Shown in pieces: positions 8,748-18,477 of a DNA stretch of 64,000 nucleotides. Where the stretch lies: positions 1 to 64,000 of the forward strand of contig NZ_FNBB01000017.1 of the NCBI RefSeq assembly GCF_900102105.1. The letters run 5' to 3'. Position 1 is the first letter of the stretch, and each line of letters opens with the position of its first letter. Source of the DNA: Agrobacterium pusense. GTDB lineage: Bacteria; Pseudomonadota; Alphaproteobacteria; Rhizobiales; Rhizobiaceae. Under the pieces are notes generated by a model that was not told the origin of the DNA, ran no database searches, and saw nothing but the letters and a program-made list of their open reading frames with translations. Position numbers and translations under genes: made by a program.

Positions 8748-9668
8748 TTACATAACGTCTCTTTCCTTCGTCACCAATCGTTGACGGAGGTCGTCCAAAA
8801 GCCACTTGCCTGCGCGACCAAGCGGCTGATTACGAACATGAGCAGCGTAGATCGGTAGCGTGTACGCAGCGGGTAAGGCGTCCGATAGGAATAGCTCCTT
8901 TAGTCGGCCGGCCTCAAGGTGAGGCTGAACGAGATTTCTTGGCATCTTGCACCAGCCAAAACCGGCAAGCAGAAAATCAAGGCGTCGAGCGAGATCGACA
9001 AATCTCCAGACCTTGCTGCTGAGGACTCCATAACTCTGCCCAGCGCTGTCCAAACCGTCTGCGAGAACCAATTGGACGTGAGCATCGAGGTCATCGTCGG
9101 TCAACGTCTTTCGCGCGCGGGCGAGTGGATGATCAAGGGAGGCGACCGGCACCAGCTTCTCCTCCATAAGCGGATAGACCATCAGATCTTCAGGCGCTGA
9201 GGGTAACAGAAGACAAATTGCAAGCGACGCCGCCCCTGCTCGCAGGCGGCGTTCCGCACCGCCCAGTCCTTCGGTGAAAAACGATACGGGGAGATTGGGG
9301 AAGGTGGCTTGGAGCGCCCGCATACTTTCTATCAGGGGCTCGGTTGGGACGAGAGGATCTATTGCCAATGTCAGTGAAGGCTCCAGGCCCTGCCTTGTTC
9401 CGGCCGCCACGGCTTCAAAACGTGCGGCGCTAGTCAGCACCGAACGCGCCTGCTCGACAAGTACCTGCCCGACCGGAGTAAGAGAGGGTCGTTGCCGCCC
9501 GCGCGAAAACAGCTCGATGCCTTGCGTCTCCTCGAGAGCCCGAACAGTCTGGCTCACCGCTGACTGGACCCGACCGAGCCTCCTCGCCGCGGCAGAAAAA
9601 CCTCCCTCATCGACGACGGTTACGAGCACTCTAAGCTGGTCGAGTGTCAGTCTCCCGATCACATCCAT
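8748..9668 (-). CDS. LysR-family transcriptional regulator
   Basis: The 306-residue protein has the LysR N-terminal winged HTH (LDQLRVLVTVVDEGGFSAAARRLGRVQSAVSQTVRALEE, residues 8-46) and a periplasmic-binding-protein-like effector domain from about residue 90. It is divergent from the azoreductase gene at 9788, the classical arrangement for a LysR activator and its target. The 119-base gap between them holds AT-rich sequence with CATAGAT repeated at about 9709 and 9726, a candidate for LysR contacts. The inducer is unknown; quinones or azo compounds are reasonable guesses from the neighbour. Confidence 0.9.
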   Translation of the reverse strand: MDVIGRLTLDQLRVLVTVVDEGGFSAAARRLGRVQSAVSQTVRALEETQGIELFSRGRQRPSLTPVGQVLVEQARSVLTSAARFEAVAAGTRQGLEPSLTLAIDPLVPTEPLIESMRALQATFPNLPVSFFTEGLGGAERRLRAGAASLAICLLLPSAPEDLMVYPLMEEKLVPVASLDHPLARARKTLTDDDLDAHVQLVLADGLDSAGQSYGVLSSKVWRFVDLARRLDFLLAGFGWCKMPRNLVQPHLEAGRLKELFLSDALPAAYTLPIYAAHVRNQPLGRAGKWLLDDLRQRLVTKERDVM

Positions 9669-9787
9669 CTCCCTAACTGATCGTTTCCATCATAATTACA
9701 TCAGTTTCATAGATCGCTGTCATCCCATAGATTTCCGTCACACACACTTTATGCGGTACCTTTCTGTCTAAACATGGAGATTTCCCT

Positions 9788-10408
9788 TTGCCAAAACTGC
9801 TCGTCATCGAATCCAGCCCCCGTGGTACGCATTCCATTTCGCGAGGCTTGACCGCAGCCTTCGTGGAACAGTGGCTGGAAAACAACCCAGAAGGAACGGT
9901 GGTGAACCGCGACCTGATGGAGACAAATCTTCCATTCGTTACGATGCCCTGGCTTGGCGCATATTTTACACCACCCGAGCGGCACACGGTCGAGATGAAG
10001 GACATTCTGCGCCTGTCAGACGAACTTGTTGACGAGATTCTCAGCGCAGATCACATCGCCATCGGGACGCCCGTTTACAACTACAATATTCCGGCAGTTT
10101 TGAAGGCGTATGTCGATCACATCGTGAGAAAAGGCAAAACGCTAGGCTTTGGTGGTGAGGGATTGGTCAAGGGCAAGGCGTGCACAATCCTTATGGCATC
10201 AGGCGGCGTCTACACAGAGGGCTCTCCCATCCGGGATCGCGACCTGGCAACCACCTACCTGAAGCTGATCCTGAAGGTGATCGGCATCGAGGACGTGACG
10301 GTAGTGGCCGGCGGCAATGCCAAAGCGATCGACATGGGCGAGGTATCGAGGGGCGATTTCTTAGGTGAATTCACATCTCAAATTGCACAGGCCGCGGCCC
10401 GCGCCTGA
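9788..10408 (+). CDS. azoR: FMN-dependent NADH:quinone/azo reductase
   Basis: This 206-residue flavodoxin-like protein matches AzoR: the N-terminal phosphate loop [41 protein letters not shown] (FMN and quinone binding, about residues 98-124) and [11 protein letters not shown]. AzoR enzymes reduce quinones and azo compounds by two electrons using NADH and protect against thiol stress. The start is TTG at 9788, because GGAGA lies 8 bases upstream and the only nearby ATG (9774) is out of frame. It is divergent from the LysR gene. Confidence 0.9.
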   Translation: MPKLLVIESSPRGTHSISRGLTAAFVEQWLENNPEGTVVNRDLMETNLPFVTMPWLGAYFTPPERHTVEMKDILRLSDELVDEILSADHIAIGTPVYNYNIPAVLKAYVDHIVRKGKTLGFGGEGLVKGKACTILMASGGVYTEGSPIRDRDLATTYLKLILKVIGIEDVTVVAGGNAKAIDMGEVSRGDFLGEFTSQIAQAAARA

Positions 10409-10532
10409 GGAGCGAAAGGGGCGCTTTAATGGTTCGATAGCAATCATCGAAGATGGGCTTCAGGATCCTTTCGGCAGTGCCAAGCATGGTCCTCAGGACC
10501 GCAGGGTCCTCGCGATAACATTGCCGGCAATG

Positions 10533-10550
10533 TGCACAAATCTCCTATAC
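10533..10550 (+). promoter_or_regulatory. Candidate regulator site TGCACAAATCTCCTATAC (copy 1)
   Basis: This 18-base word is repeated exactly at 13827-13844. It lies 94 bases before the chloroperoxidase-type hydrolase gene. Here it is also framed by two GTGCAC hexamers (10532-10537 and 10551-10556). Together with the related copies at 19315, 39582 and 43962 it looks like the operator of a local regulator, most simply the AraC_N-type protein at 13904, whose own gene also carries the motif. Confidence 0.55.
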
Positions 10551-10643
10551 GTGCACGTACCCCTTGGTCATCCTTGGGGCCGAGATCCCGAGGCGGACGC
10601 ATGTCCGCAGTGACGACTATGACTCCATCTGAGGAAGCTATAC

Positions 10644-11483
10644 GTGAGCAGCCATTTTTTCATCACCCAGGACGGCACGCAGATTTTCTACAAGGATTGG
10701 GGTTCGAAAGAGGCCCAGCCGATCGTTTTCCATCACGGCTGGCCGCTTTCGGCCGACGACTGGGACGCCCAGATGATATTCTTCCTCGGTCAGGGTTACC
10801 GCGTCATCGCCCATGATCGGCGTGGCCATGGCCGTTCAAGCCAGACCGATACCGGCAACGACATGGATACCTATGTCGCTGACGTCGCAGAGCTGGTCGC
10901 GCATCTCGACCTCAAGAATGCCTTCCATGTCGGCCACTCGACCGGCGGCGGCGAAGTCGCCCGTTACGTTGCAAAGCATGGCGGCAATGGCCGCGTGGCC
11001 AAGGCTGCACTGATGGGCGCCGTGCCGCCGATCATGCTGAAGACGGACAACAATCCAGGTGGCTTGCCACTCGAAGTGTTCGACGGTTTCCGCACGGCTC
11101 TTGCCGCCAACCGCGCGCAGTTCTTCCGGGATGTTCCGGCCGGACCCTTCTATGGCTTCAACCGCCCAGGCGCGCAGGTTTCTGAAGGCACCATCCAGAA
11201 CTGGTGGCGCCAGGGTATGATGGGCGGCGCGAAGGCCCATTACGACTGCGTCAAGGCATTCTCCGAAACCGACTTCACCGAAGACCTGAAGGCGATCGAT
11301 GTGCCAGTTCTCGTGATGCACGGCGACGACGACCAGATTGTACCGATCGCCGACTCGGCGCATCTGTCGGTCAAGATTCTGAAGCATGCAACTCTCAAGG
11401 TTTACGAAGGGCTTCCGCACGGCATGGCAACGACCCATTGCGACGTGATCAACGCGGATCTTCTCGCATTCTTCAAGCAATGA
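10644..11483 (+). CDS. Alpha/beta hydrolase, non-heme chloroperoxidase type
   Basis: The 279-residue protein has all marks of cofactor-free haloperoxidases/esterases: [11 protein letters not shown] near 30-40, [13 protein letters not shown], the nucleophile elbow GHSTGG with Ser99, Asp in [12 protein letters not shown], and His in the [11 protein letters not shown] segment. Such enzymes act as esterases or perhydrolases. No signal peptide is present. The start is GTG 10644 with GAGGAAG upstream. It heads a plus-strand series with an SDR gene (11702), an HSL-type hydrolase (12756) and an AraC gene (13904). Confidence 0.9.
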   Translation: MSSHFFITQDGTQIFYKDWGSKEAQPIVFHHGWPLSADDWDAQMIFFLGQGYRVIAHDRRGHGRSSQTDTGNDMDTYVADVAELVAHLDLKNAFHVGHSTGGGEVARYVAKHGGNGRVAKAALMGAVPPIMLKTDNNPGGLPLEVFDGFRTALAANRAQFFRDVPAGPFYGFNRPGAQVSEGTIQNWWRQGMMGGAKAHYDCVKAFSETDFTEDLKAIDVPVLVMHGDDDQIVPIADSAHLSVKILKHATLKVYEGLPHGMATTHCDVINADLLAFFKQ

Positions 11484-11701
11484 AAACTTCATGACGAACT
11501 GCTCGGGCAAAGGGTCACGCTGACGTGAGCCGGCCACAACAGAGGCCTTCCTACAATCCCCTTTGGAGACGTCTGCCTGCCCTAAGCGTCAGAGCGTTCC
11601 ACAATGACCCGGCGCGGCGACACCAGCAAAAATGCTGTTGGCGCTTATGGATCTGGCTCGACACCATTCCCCCGGGGATCAGAGATTGAGGAGTCTACGA
11701 G

Positions 11702-12695
11702 TTGGCCCCCAGACTGAACAAACAATCAACCGCTGAAGACGTTCTCGACGGGGTGTCGCTTGCCGGTCGTCGATTTCTTGTCACTGGAGTATCTTCCGGG
11801 GCAGGGGCTGGAGATTGCGCGCACTCTGGTAAGGCACGGCGCTTCTGTAACCGGGACGGCGAGGGATGTTCATAAGGAAGCCGTGCAGCTTGGACAGGTA
11901 GGGTCGAGCGCCACATTTCCGGGTGGCCGCCTTGAACTCGTCGAGCTCGATCTTGCATCACTGGAGAGCGTTCGCACCGCTGCGGACGCGCTCGTTGCCG
12001 AACAAGCTGCATTTGACGGCATCATTGCCAATGCCGGAGTCATGGCGACGCCCTTCCAACGCACCGAAGACGGCTTTGAAATGCAGTTCGGCACGAACCA
12101 TCTCGGGCACTTTGTCCTGATCAACCGGATCGCGCCGCTTATAGAAGACGGCGGCCGTGTGGTAGTTGTATCCTCCAACGGCCATCGCGGAGCAGACGTC
12201 GATCTCGAGGACCCCAACTTTGACCATAACGACTATGACCGATGGCAAGCCTACAACCGGTCCAAGACTGCCAATTCCCTTTTCGCGATCGCCTTCGACA
12301 AAAGGCACCGCGGACGACGGACCAGGGCGTGCGCCGTTATGCCGGGGACCGGCATGACGCCTATCATGCGTCACCTGTCACCGCAGGAGATTAATGATGT
12401 CTTCGGCCTGATTGCGGCTGATCGCTCGAAGGCAGGCATTGAAGCTCTGGAATTGAAGTCACCCGAACAACTTGCCGCAACGTCAGTCTGGGCGGTAGCG
12501 GTTGCAGATCCCGCCGAGATTGGCGGCAAGTATTTGGAAGACTGTCACGTCGCTGAGGTCGATGATGTTCCAGGCATTCGTGACGGCGTGATGTCCTATG
12601 CCATCGATCCGGCGCGCGCCGAAATGCTCTGGAAAAAGAGCGAAGACCTTGTTGGAGAGTATTTTGATCGGACAAGGCCTTCCGTTTCAAGCTGA
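11702..12695 (+). pseudogene. Short-chain dehydrogenase with a single-base frameshift
   Basis: The true start is TTG 11702 with GAGGAG 8 bases upstream. Frame one gives LAPRLNKQSTAEDVLDGVSLAGRR and FLVTGVSSG. The cofactor motif TGxxxGxG is then broken: between about 11797 and 11809 (CCGGGGCAGGGGCTGG) one G too many moves the rest into another frame, where it continues as GLEIARTLVRHGASV and then as a full SDR with NAG (residues DGIIANAGVM), VSSNGHRG and Y-N-R-S-K. Removing one G restores TGVSSGxGLEIART. As written, no functional protein can be made from one frame. The indel sits in G-runs, so an assembly error is a real alternative. Confidence 0.8.
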
Positions 12696-12755
12696 GACGT
12701 ACTTTGTCGCAACAGCCGCAACACGCCGTTTCTCGGCCCACTCAACGGAGATCTC

Positions 12756-13697
12756 ATGAACACCCTCCATCTTGTTGCGCCAGCATATCGCGCCGCGGCA
12801 ACGGTCATTCCGATCTTCGATTACGACACTCAGCCCATAGAGGACATCCGTCAGAACCTCGAAAAGGCGTATGCAGGCGCCTACGGAGCGCCCGATATCC
12901 ATCAGTTCAAAGAGATCTTTATCGAGCGAGACGAAGCGGAAAAGGTGCGCACGCTGCTGTTTCGTCCGAACGATGGACCAGCTCGAGGCGCAATCCTGCA
13001 TCTGCATGGCGGTGGCTGGATAGCTGGTTCTGCTGACATGTTCGCTCCCTATTGCTCAGAGCTTGCAAACCGACACAGTGCCATCGTTCTGTCGGTCGAC
13101 TACCATCGCGTGCCGGAGGTCGCTGGCCATGTTGCTCTTGAGGAGAGTTTAGTCGCGCTGCGCTGGCTTCGGGAGCAAGCCAGTGTTCTGGGGTTCAAAC
13201 CTGAGACTATTGTGGTGATGGGAGACAGTGCAGGCGGGAGCCTTGCCGCCGGCGTGGCCGTCCTGGCCCGCGACGGGGCGATCCCGCTCAAGGGTCAGGT
13301 CCTGATCTACCCCGCTCTCGATGACCGTCGCGTCCGTCGTAATGCGCCCGTAAGAAATCCGTTCGGTGGAGAGTTCGTTCTTCCACTATCCTATCTACGG
13401 CAATTATGGGGCGCTCGATTAAAGAACGTGGCGATTGATAGCTTACCCTATCTCGCTCCCGCACGCACAGATGACCTCTCGAGCCTGGCGCCGGCATTCA
13501 TTGCGGTCGGAAGCCTGGATTTCCTCGTTGATGACTCGATCGAATACGCTGGCCGTTTGATCCGCGCGGGGGTCAAAACAGAATTGCATGTATATGACGG
13601 TGTATTTCACGGATTCGACCTGGTGCCGGGACCGGAAACCGACGCTTTCAAAGCGGATCTCTTCCGAGCAATCGAGAAGTACTTCCAAGAGGTGTGA
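12756..13697 (+). CDS. Alpha/beta hydrolase of the HSL (hormone-sensitive lipase) family
   Basis: This 313-residue protein carries the HSL oxyanion motif HGGGW (84-88) and the nucleophile elbow GDSAGG with Ser158. Acid and base are supplied by Asp in VGSLDFLVDD and His in YDGVFHGFD near the C-terminus. The family hydrolyses short-chain esters. No export signal is seen. It starts at ATG 12756, 60 bases after the SDR gene, and is probably in the same transcript as the chloroperoxidase-type hydrolase and SDR. The AraC gene follows at 13904 with its own motif copy. Confidence 0.88.
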   Translation: MNTLHLVAPAYRAAATVIPIFDYDTQPIEDIRQNLEKAYAGAYGAPDIHQFKEIFIERDEAEKVRTLLFRPNDGPARGAILHLHGGGWIAGSADMFAPYCSELANRHSAIVLSVDYHRVPEVAGHVALEESLVALRWLREQASVLGFKPETIVVMGDSAGGSLAAGVAVLARDGAIPLKGQVLIYPALDDRRVRRNAPVRNPFGGEFVLPLSYLRQLWGARLKNVAIDSLPYLAPARTDDLSSLAPAFIAVGSLDFLVDDSIEYAGRLIRAGVKTELHVYDGVFHGFDLVPGPETDAFKADLFRAIEKYFQEV

Positions 13698-13826
13698 CCG
13701 AATTCTCGTTGAGATGACGGGGTCTCTCCGTCTGACAGGGTCACTCGGCAGGGCAGGCGATACAGGCTCAACGCCTGCCAAATAAGCCCGCCGCTTTGAG
13801 ACAGGATATCAGCGGAAGAATGAAAC

Positions 13827-13844
13827 TGCACAAATCTCCTATAC
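13827..13844 (+). promoter_or_regulatory. Candidate regulator site TGCACAAATCTCCTATAC (copy 2)
   Basis: Identical over 18 bases to 10533-10550. It lies 60 bases before the AraC_N-type regulator start, where an autoregulatory site would be expected. The flanks differ from copy 1, so the match is not part of a longer repeat. Confidence 0.55.
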
Positions 13845-13903
13845 CACGTCAGGTGCTGCGGCCATTCTCAAAGGGGATCATCGGGCGAGACAAGGAATAG
13901 CAA

Positions 13904-14800
13904 TTGGATGCACCGAGACTAGGTTGTTTCCCAGAAATTCAAGTTCTGGCCGCGAGCCTGGCCCCTCGCCGGGGCGCTAACGTGACAGGTCCATCACGAG
14001 TTCGCGTTGTAAGAACAGAGCAGTCAGAGTCTGATATTTTATTATTCACGACGCCGGGAATGGTTATCCTGCTCCAGATGAGTGGCGATCCACAGCCAAA
14101 CTACCATATGGCGCCGGACGATCGCTGCGATATCTTCGTGACTTCCGTTCCACTCCCTCTTCGAATATCAAAACGATGCAACCCGGATAAAACACGTCTA
14201 GCGGTCGTGGTGGAATTCGATCCAGCCATACTTGATCGCTTGTGGCCGATGATTGAGGCCCGTCACGAAAAGCGCCACATCTGCCCTCCGAGAAGCTCAG
14301 TATCAATGGAATTCGACACGGTAACCGAGGACGGGCTTGTTCGACTTTTAAGGGCGCTTTGCGATCCGGTCGAAACAGCTGCACTCGGCGCAGGCATATT
14401 AGGAGAGCTAACATATCGAACGCTGACCGCCCCTGCGAATGCGGGTATCGTCGAGGCACTGCGACCGGGCGATGGCCCGAGCTGGATCGTCAGGAGCGTG
14501 AACCGATTATACGGATGTATCCTGGCCCCCGTTTCAATCCCGGCGCTTGCCGGGAAGGCCGGGGTGAGCGTTTCGTCATTTCATACGCACTTCCGACACT
14601 TCACCGGCATGAGTCCATTACAATACGTAAAAGCGGCGCGGCTCCACGAGGCCCGGCGGCTGATCTCGGAGGAAAGGTCCAGGATCGGAGAGATTGCGCG
14701 TGCCGTTGGTTATAACAGTCCCGCGCAGTTCAGCCGCGAATTCAGACGCTATTTTGGTCACACTCCGGTCGACGAATTCAAACAGGTGTGGCGGTCATAG
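13904..14800 (+). CDS. AraC-family regulator with AraC_N domain
   Basis: The 298-residue protein has an N-terminal AraC_N-type sensor (about residues 20-180: ILLFTTPGMVILLQMSG, then CDIFVTSVPLPLRI and LAVVVEFDPAILDRLW) and a C-terminal double HTH (SIPALAGKAGVSVSSFHTHFRHFTGMSPLQYVKAARLHEARRLI and RIGEIARAVGYNSPAQFSREFRRYFGHTP). AraC_N regulators typically control small oxidoreductase or hydrolase genes and respond to aldehydes or similar metabolites. The start is uncertain: TTG 13904 is the most upstream codon fitting the domain. It is the only AraC_N member in the window, which makes it the best candidate to bind the repeated 18-base motif. Confidence 0.85.
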   Translation: MDAPRLGCFPEIQVLAASLAPRRGANVTGPSRVRVVRTEQSESDILLFTTPGMVILLQMSGDPQPNYHMAPDDRCDIFVTSVPLPLRISKRCNPDKTRLAVVVEFDPAILDRLWPMIEARHEKRHICPPRSSVSMEFDTVTEDGLVRLLRALCDPVETAALGAGILGELTYRTLTAPANAGIVEALRPGDGPSWIVRSVNRLYGCILAPVSIPALAGKAGVSVSSFHTHFRHFTGMSPLQYVKAARLHEARRLISEERSRIGEIARAVGYNSPAQFSREFRRYFGHTPVDEFKQVWRS

Positions 14801-14844
14801 TCGTGGCAAAATAGAAGCGACCGAGCCATTCGTCGTGGCGTCAC

Positions 14845-15486
14845 CTAATCAGCAATAAAATAAATGACTGACACCGCCTCATATGCTGCTGCAACCACTA
14901 AAACCGCGGTGATCAAAAGGTAGATTTTCAACGTCGCGAAACTGCCCGCCTTGAAACCTTCCTGCTTGCTGTTGAAGCCATAGCTTTGGGGCTTCAGGAA
15001 CATTTGGCTGTAGATCCAGGCTGCAAGCGCTGCGAGGGTGTAGCCCGCGCCTTCGAGACACAGGGTGACGTAGTGAATGAAGATCGACGAATCTGCAGTT
15101 CCGACCGGCGTGAAGAGAACACCCCAGAAAAAGAAGCGGAGGCCTGTCGCGAAGATTCCGAAATAGGGGATAATGAAAGTCGGCAGCGTCGTCTGGATCA
15201 GCGAGGCCCACAGAAGATTTACGCCGAGGGTGACCGACATCGCGTAGACCACGTTACCGCTTGAATATGCCGATGTCACAAATGACCCCAGACCCCCAGC
15301 CTCGTCTTCTGGCCGAAGCACCGCGAGGCTACCGGGCCGAAGCTCCGGCACGAAAAGCGTCAAGGCAATCCCTGCCAGAAAGAGACCGCCAAAGCTTGCG
15401 ACGAGAACCGCGAGTGCCGCCCTGTGGCGCTTGATCTGCATAAATGGTCCCGCAAGATCTCGCAAAACACACGACCCCCTCACCAC
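14845..15486 (-). CDS. Multi-pass membrane protein, SpoIIM-like (DUF95)
   Basis: The product (213 residues from 15486, 198 if ATG 15441 is used) has about five hydrophobic segments. The pattern SGNVVYAMSVTLGVNLLWASLIQTTLPTFIIPYFGI, FFFWGVLFTP and CLEGAGYTLAALAAW resembles stage II sporulation protein M-like membrane proteins found widely outside sporulating bacteria; their role is unknown. The gene is convergent with the AraC gene. Neither possible start has a strong ribosome site. I am fairly sure of the membrane topology and less sure of the family. Confidence 0.65.
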   Translation of the reverse strand: MVRGSCVLRDLAGPFMQIKRHRAALAVLVASFGGLFLAGIALTLFVPELRPGSLAVLRPEDEAGGLGSFVTSAYSSGNVVYAMSVTLGVNLLWASLIQTTLPTFIIPYFGIFATGLRFFFWGVLFTPVGTADSSIFIHYVTLCLEGAGYTLAALAAWIYSQMFLKPQSYGFNSKQEGFKAGSFATLKIYLLITAVLVVAAAYEAVSVIYFIAD

Positions 15487-15661
15487 TGCGCTGGAACGGA
15501 GGGAGCGATCGCCGGTCCTCCGTACGGCAGCCTCTTACTTCTGTTGCCACCCTTTGCCGCCGGACAAAGCATGCACAGCCGCCGGCAAGTGATCAATGCC
15601 CGTCCATCATTCATGCCCAATTGTTGTCGTAAGCCTTGCTCTCATGGCCGACACTGCACGT

Positions 15662-16021
15662 TCAACGGACTGGGACCGGCTGCAAAACTGCATCTTGAAG
15701 AGCGGATATTCGCAGTTGGTCGGCACTTGCGTAGTCGGGATCTGTGAGCATCTGAAGAAAGGCGTGCCGGTTTGGATACCGCACGAGGGCAACAACATCC
15801 CAAGCCTGTCCCTGTTCCGCCGCGAGAGCTGGTAGGGTTTCTCCCGCGAAAACAATTTCTGCCCCAAAACGCGCGGCGATTGGGCCTGCAATGCCAAGGT
15901 ATTCGAAATAGCGTTCCCTCCCGCCATCGACTTTAAAACGCGCGAGGTTCAACATGACCAGCGGCTGACCATTATCCTCGTCAGCGAATTTTTCGAGGTT
16001 TGCCATCGGGATCGTAATCAT
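15662..16021 (-). CDS. DUF1330-type (dimeric alpha/beta barrel) protein
   Basis: The 119-residue protein has the DUF1330 core: PLVMLNLARFKVDGGRERYFEYLGIAGPIAARFGAEIVFAGE, WDVVALVRYPNRHAFLQMLTDPDYASADQLRISALQDAVLQP. These ferredoxin-like small proteins dimerise and are usually uncharacterised; some relatives are small monooxygenases or isomerases. ATG 16021 follows AGGAACAGGTGAAC. It is divergent from the AraC gene at 16134, its likely regulator. A second, clearly homologous protein is encoded at 52714-53085. Confidence 0.82.
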   Translation of the reverse strand: MITIPMANLEKFADEDNGQPLVMLNLARFKVDGGRERYFEYLGIAGPIAARFGAEIVFAGETLPALAAEQGQAWDVVALVRYPNRHAFLQMLTDPDYASADQLRISALQDAVLQPVPVR

Positions 16022-16133
16022 TGTTCACCTGTTCCTTAATGATTGAAGCCTTTGACTGCGGACTCAGGATAACCGGTCGAGATTGCATGGTCGATAATTG
16101 AAACGCCGAGAAACTTTATGTATCGTATGAAAC

Positions 16134-17069
16134 ATGGATCCTTTTCTCGATATCGTCGGACTGCTACGGCCACGCGCCATGCTGCTTGGTCGCGGACTGG
16201 ACGCCTGCGGCCGGTGGGGGATTTCCTTTCCCAAAAGAGACGATTTCCTCTTCTTCTGGGTCGAACACGGAGAGTGTCTGCTTTTACGTCCGAAGCAAAA
16301 ACCGAGCCTTATGCGGTCTGGTGATTTTGCGCTGATCCGTACCTCGTCTCCGTTCAGCCTCGCGTCAGACCTTTCCGCCGCTTCTGTCGAAAGCGAAGTT
16401 CTTGTCGCTCAGAAAAAGCAAAGAAGGCCGACTCTTGGATCGGGGTCCGACCGTCCGATCAGGCTGCACATGGGGAAGTTTATATTCGAGAGCGCCAACG
16501 AGGACCTGTTGACGAGCATGCTGCCGTCGCTTGTTCATGTGGAAGCAGGCAAGCCTTCCCTAGACCGCGTACACTCCCTTCTTGCTTTAATAGACAGTGA
16601 GGCTCAGGACCCTGGCCCAGCAAGCGAGTTCATCCTCCTACAATTGATCAAGCTAGTCCTGGTCGAGATATTGCGCACTGGTCCCCTCATGTCAGGCGCT
16701 GCCGGTGGACTGCTTGCTGGCCTGCGCGACCCACTTGCGGGCCGCGCCATTCGAGCCATGCACATGGATGTGGCTCGGACCTGGACCGTAGATACTCTCG
16801 CGGGCCTCTGCTCCGTATCTCGCTCCACCTTCGCCACGAGGTTCCGCGCCGTAGTGGGTGTCGGGCCGATCGAGTACCTGCTGCAATGGAGAATGGCGCT
16901 GGCAAAAGACGCTCTTCGGGCGGGAAGCCGCGCCGTGGAAGAGATCGGACTGTCCGTGGGCTTCCAATCCGCAAGTGCCTTCAGCACGGCGTTCAGAAGA
17001 TCCGTCGGATGCTCCCCAACACGCTTTGCGAAAGGCACTACATCAGGGCTGGCGGATCGAGTAGCTTGA
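16134..17069 (+). CDS. AraC-family regulator with cupin-type sensor
   Basis: This 311-residue protein starts with the motif MDPFLDIVGLLRPRA common to AraC regulators with an N-terminal cupin sensor (residues 1-190), followed by the double HTH (TVDTLAGLCSVSRSTFATRFRAVVGVGPIEYLLQWRMALAKDAL and AVEEIGLSVGFQSASAFSTAFRRSVGCSPTRF). It lies 112 bases from the divergent DUF1330 gene, its probable target. The ligand cannot be read from the sequence. Confidence 0.88.
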   Translation: MDPFLDIVGLLRPRAMLLGRGLDACGRWGISFPKRDDFLFFWVEHGECLLLRPKQKPSLMRSGDFALIRTSSPFSLASDLSAASVESEVLVAQKKQRRPTLGSGSDRPIRLHMGKFIFESANEDLLTSMLPSLVHVEAGKPSLDRVHSLLALIDSEAQDPGPASEFILLQLIKLVLVEILRTGPLMSGAAGGLLAGLRDPLAGRAIRAMHMDVARTWTVDTLAGLCSVSRSTFATRFRAVVGVGPIEYLLQWRMALAKDALRAGSRAVEEIGLSVGFQSASAFSTAFRRSVGCSPTRFAKGTTSGLADRVA

Positions 17070-17155
17070 GGCTAAGAAGCCTTAACTTGAAGATACAGTG
17101 TCAAGTGTTTAACTCACCCTGTTGATCGACGACGACGTTTAGAACGGTTTGTCGT

Positions 17156-17377
17156 CTATTTCTTCGGCAATGCATAAGAGTCGAGATAACCGCAGACAAT
17201 GCAACGATAAGTGACGACGTCATAGAGTCTTTTTCCCTTGAGCTTTAGTCCGGAGATGAGGCTCTTGTCGGGCTTTCCAGCAACCCAAGTCTCCGGCGAC
17301 AAGATGCCAACGTCCCCCATTTCAAGCAAGAACCCCTCTTCCATATCTGAGCTGCATTTACTGCATTGATGGGACAT
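17156..17377 (-). CDS. Small zinc-ribbon protein
   Basis: The 73-residue protein has two CxxC pairs, CSKC near residue 5 and CIVCGY near 60, typical of a zinc ribbon, with a short beta-rich middle (GFLLEMGDVG, SLISGLKLKGKRLYD). The overall plan resembles the PF20097-type zinc-ribbon proteins. Its function is unknown; such proteins may bind nucleic acid or protein. AGAAGG precedes the ATG at 17377. It is 57 bases downstream of the GlxA-type gene on the same strand and may be read from its transcript. Confidence 0.65.
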   Translation of the reverse strand: MSHQCSKCSSDMEEGFLLEMGDVGILSPETWVAGKPDKSLISGLKLKGKRLYDVVTYRCIVCGYLDSYALPKK

Positions 17378-17433
17378 GTTCTTGACCTTCTAAACACGAG
17401 TATTGGCCGCCTGCTATGACTGTCTCACCGTCG

Positions 17434-18408
17434 TCAGGCCGGGAAGCTATGACGCAATTCATTGGGACCAACCCCGTAATGTCGCAGCATGGCGCGGCGC
17501 AAACGAAGCTCACTTCCGAATCCAACGCGGCGGGCTATTTCCTTTATCGGGTGCTCGCTCGTATGCAGCAGTGCGCGAGCAAGGTCACATCGTATTTTCT
17601 CGATTGCCTTCGCGGGAGATACGCCGGTCGATTGTTCGTATCGTCGGTGAAACGTTCTCAGCGACTGCCCGCAATATTCGGCCATGGCTTCGACAGTCCA
17701 CGGAAAAGCGGGTTCTGTGGCAATCTTCTGGAGCAGAGCGTCGTAAGGGCTGGCACTACTCTGCTGTAGGGTAAGCGGCTCACTGTATTGCTTCTGTCCG
17801 CCCGCGCGCCTCATATAGACGACGAGACGGCGCGCGACACGGGATGCCAGCGCTGCCCCGTGATCATTCTCGATGAGGTTCAGCATGAGATCGATCCCGG
17901 CCGTCACCCCCGCGGTCGTCCAGAATTGGCCGTCGCGCAAGAACAGGGGGTCGGGATCGACACTGACGTTGGGATAATCCGCGGCAAGGCGTTCGCACGA
18001 ACGCCAATGCGTGACCGCCTTGCGGCCGTCAAGCAATCCCGTTTGAGCCAAAAGGAACGCCCCCGTACAAACCGAGCAAACGCGGACGGTGTTGGAGCTC
18101 AAACCCCTGACGAAGTCGATTAGGCCCGGGCTTTGACGGCCAGGGTAAACTCCCGGACCTCCGGGTATGACCACCATGTCCGATTTCAACCCAACAGGGA
18201 CCTCTTCCGCTGCGATCGGAAAGCCTGATGCAGTCTGCACGAGTTGAAACGTCGGCGAGACGATCCGCACGTCGTAACCAGGCGCGGCACCTTCTTCGTT
18301 GGCGGTTGTGAGAGCCTGCGCCGGCCCCGCAATATCAAGTATCTGAACGCCCGGAAACGCGAGTATCAGAACGAGTCTCGCTGGCATTTTTTGATCGTTC
18401 ATTGTCAT
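17434..18408 (-). CDS. GlxA-type regulator: PfpI-like domain plus AraC HTH
   Basis: From ATG 18408 the protein has 324 residues: a DJ-1/PfpI-like domain (LILAFPGVQILDIAGPAQAL, VVIPGGPGVYPG, VCSVCTGAFLLAQTGLLDGRKAVTHW) over residues 10-185, then an AraC HTH pair (FPWTVEAMAEYCGQSLRTFHRRYEQSTGVSPAKAIEKIRCDLARALL, and a second helix pair with IARRVGFGSE). A frame open further upstream overlaps the divergent gene and lacks sense as protein. It is divergent, 69 bases apart, from a second PfpI-domain protein at 18478, so regulator and target share the same fold and perhaps the same ligand class. Confidence 0.9.
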   Translation of the reverse strand: MTMNDQKMPARLVLILAFPGVQILDIAGPAQALTTANEEGAAPGYDVRIVSPTFQLVQTASGFPIAAEEVPVGLKSDMVVIPGGPGVYPGRQSPGLIDFVRGLSSNTVRVCSVCTGAFLLAQTGLLDGRKAVTHWRSCERLAADYPNVSVDPDPLFLRDGQFWTTAGVTAGIDLMLNLIENDHGAALASRVARRLVVYMRRAGGQKQYSEPLTLQQSSASPYDALLQKIATEPAFPWTVEAMAEYCGQSLRTFHRRYEQSTGVSPAKAIEKIRCDLARALLHTSEHPIKEIARRVGFGSELRLRRAMLRHYGVGPNELRHSFPA

Positions 18409-18477
18409 AGACCGTTGCCCCGCATCGAAGGATATTAGCCACAAGACAAGTCGATCAACAAGCTGGAGACGATAGAG

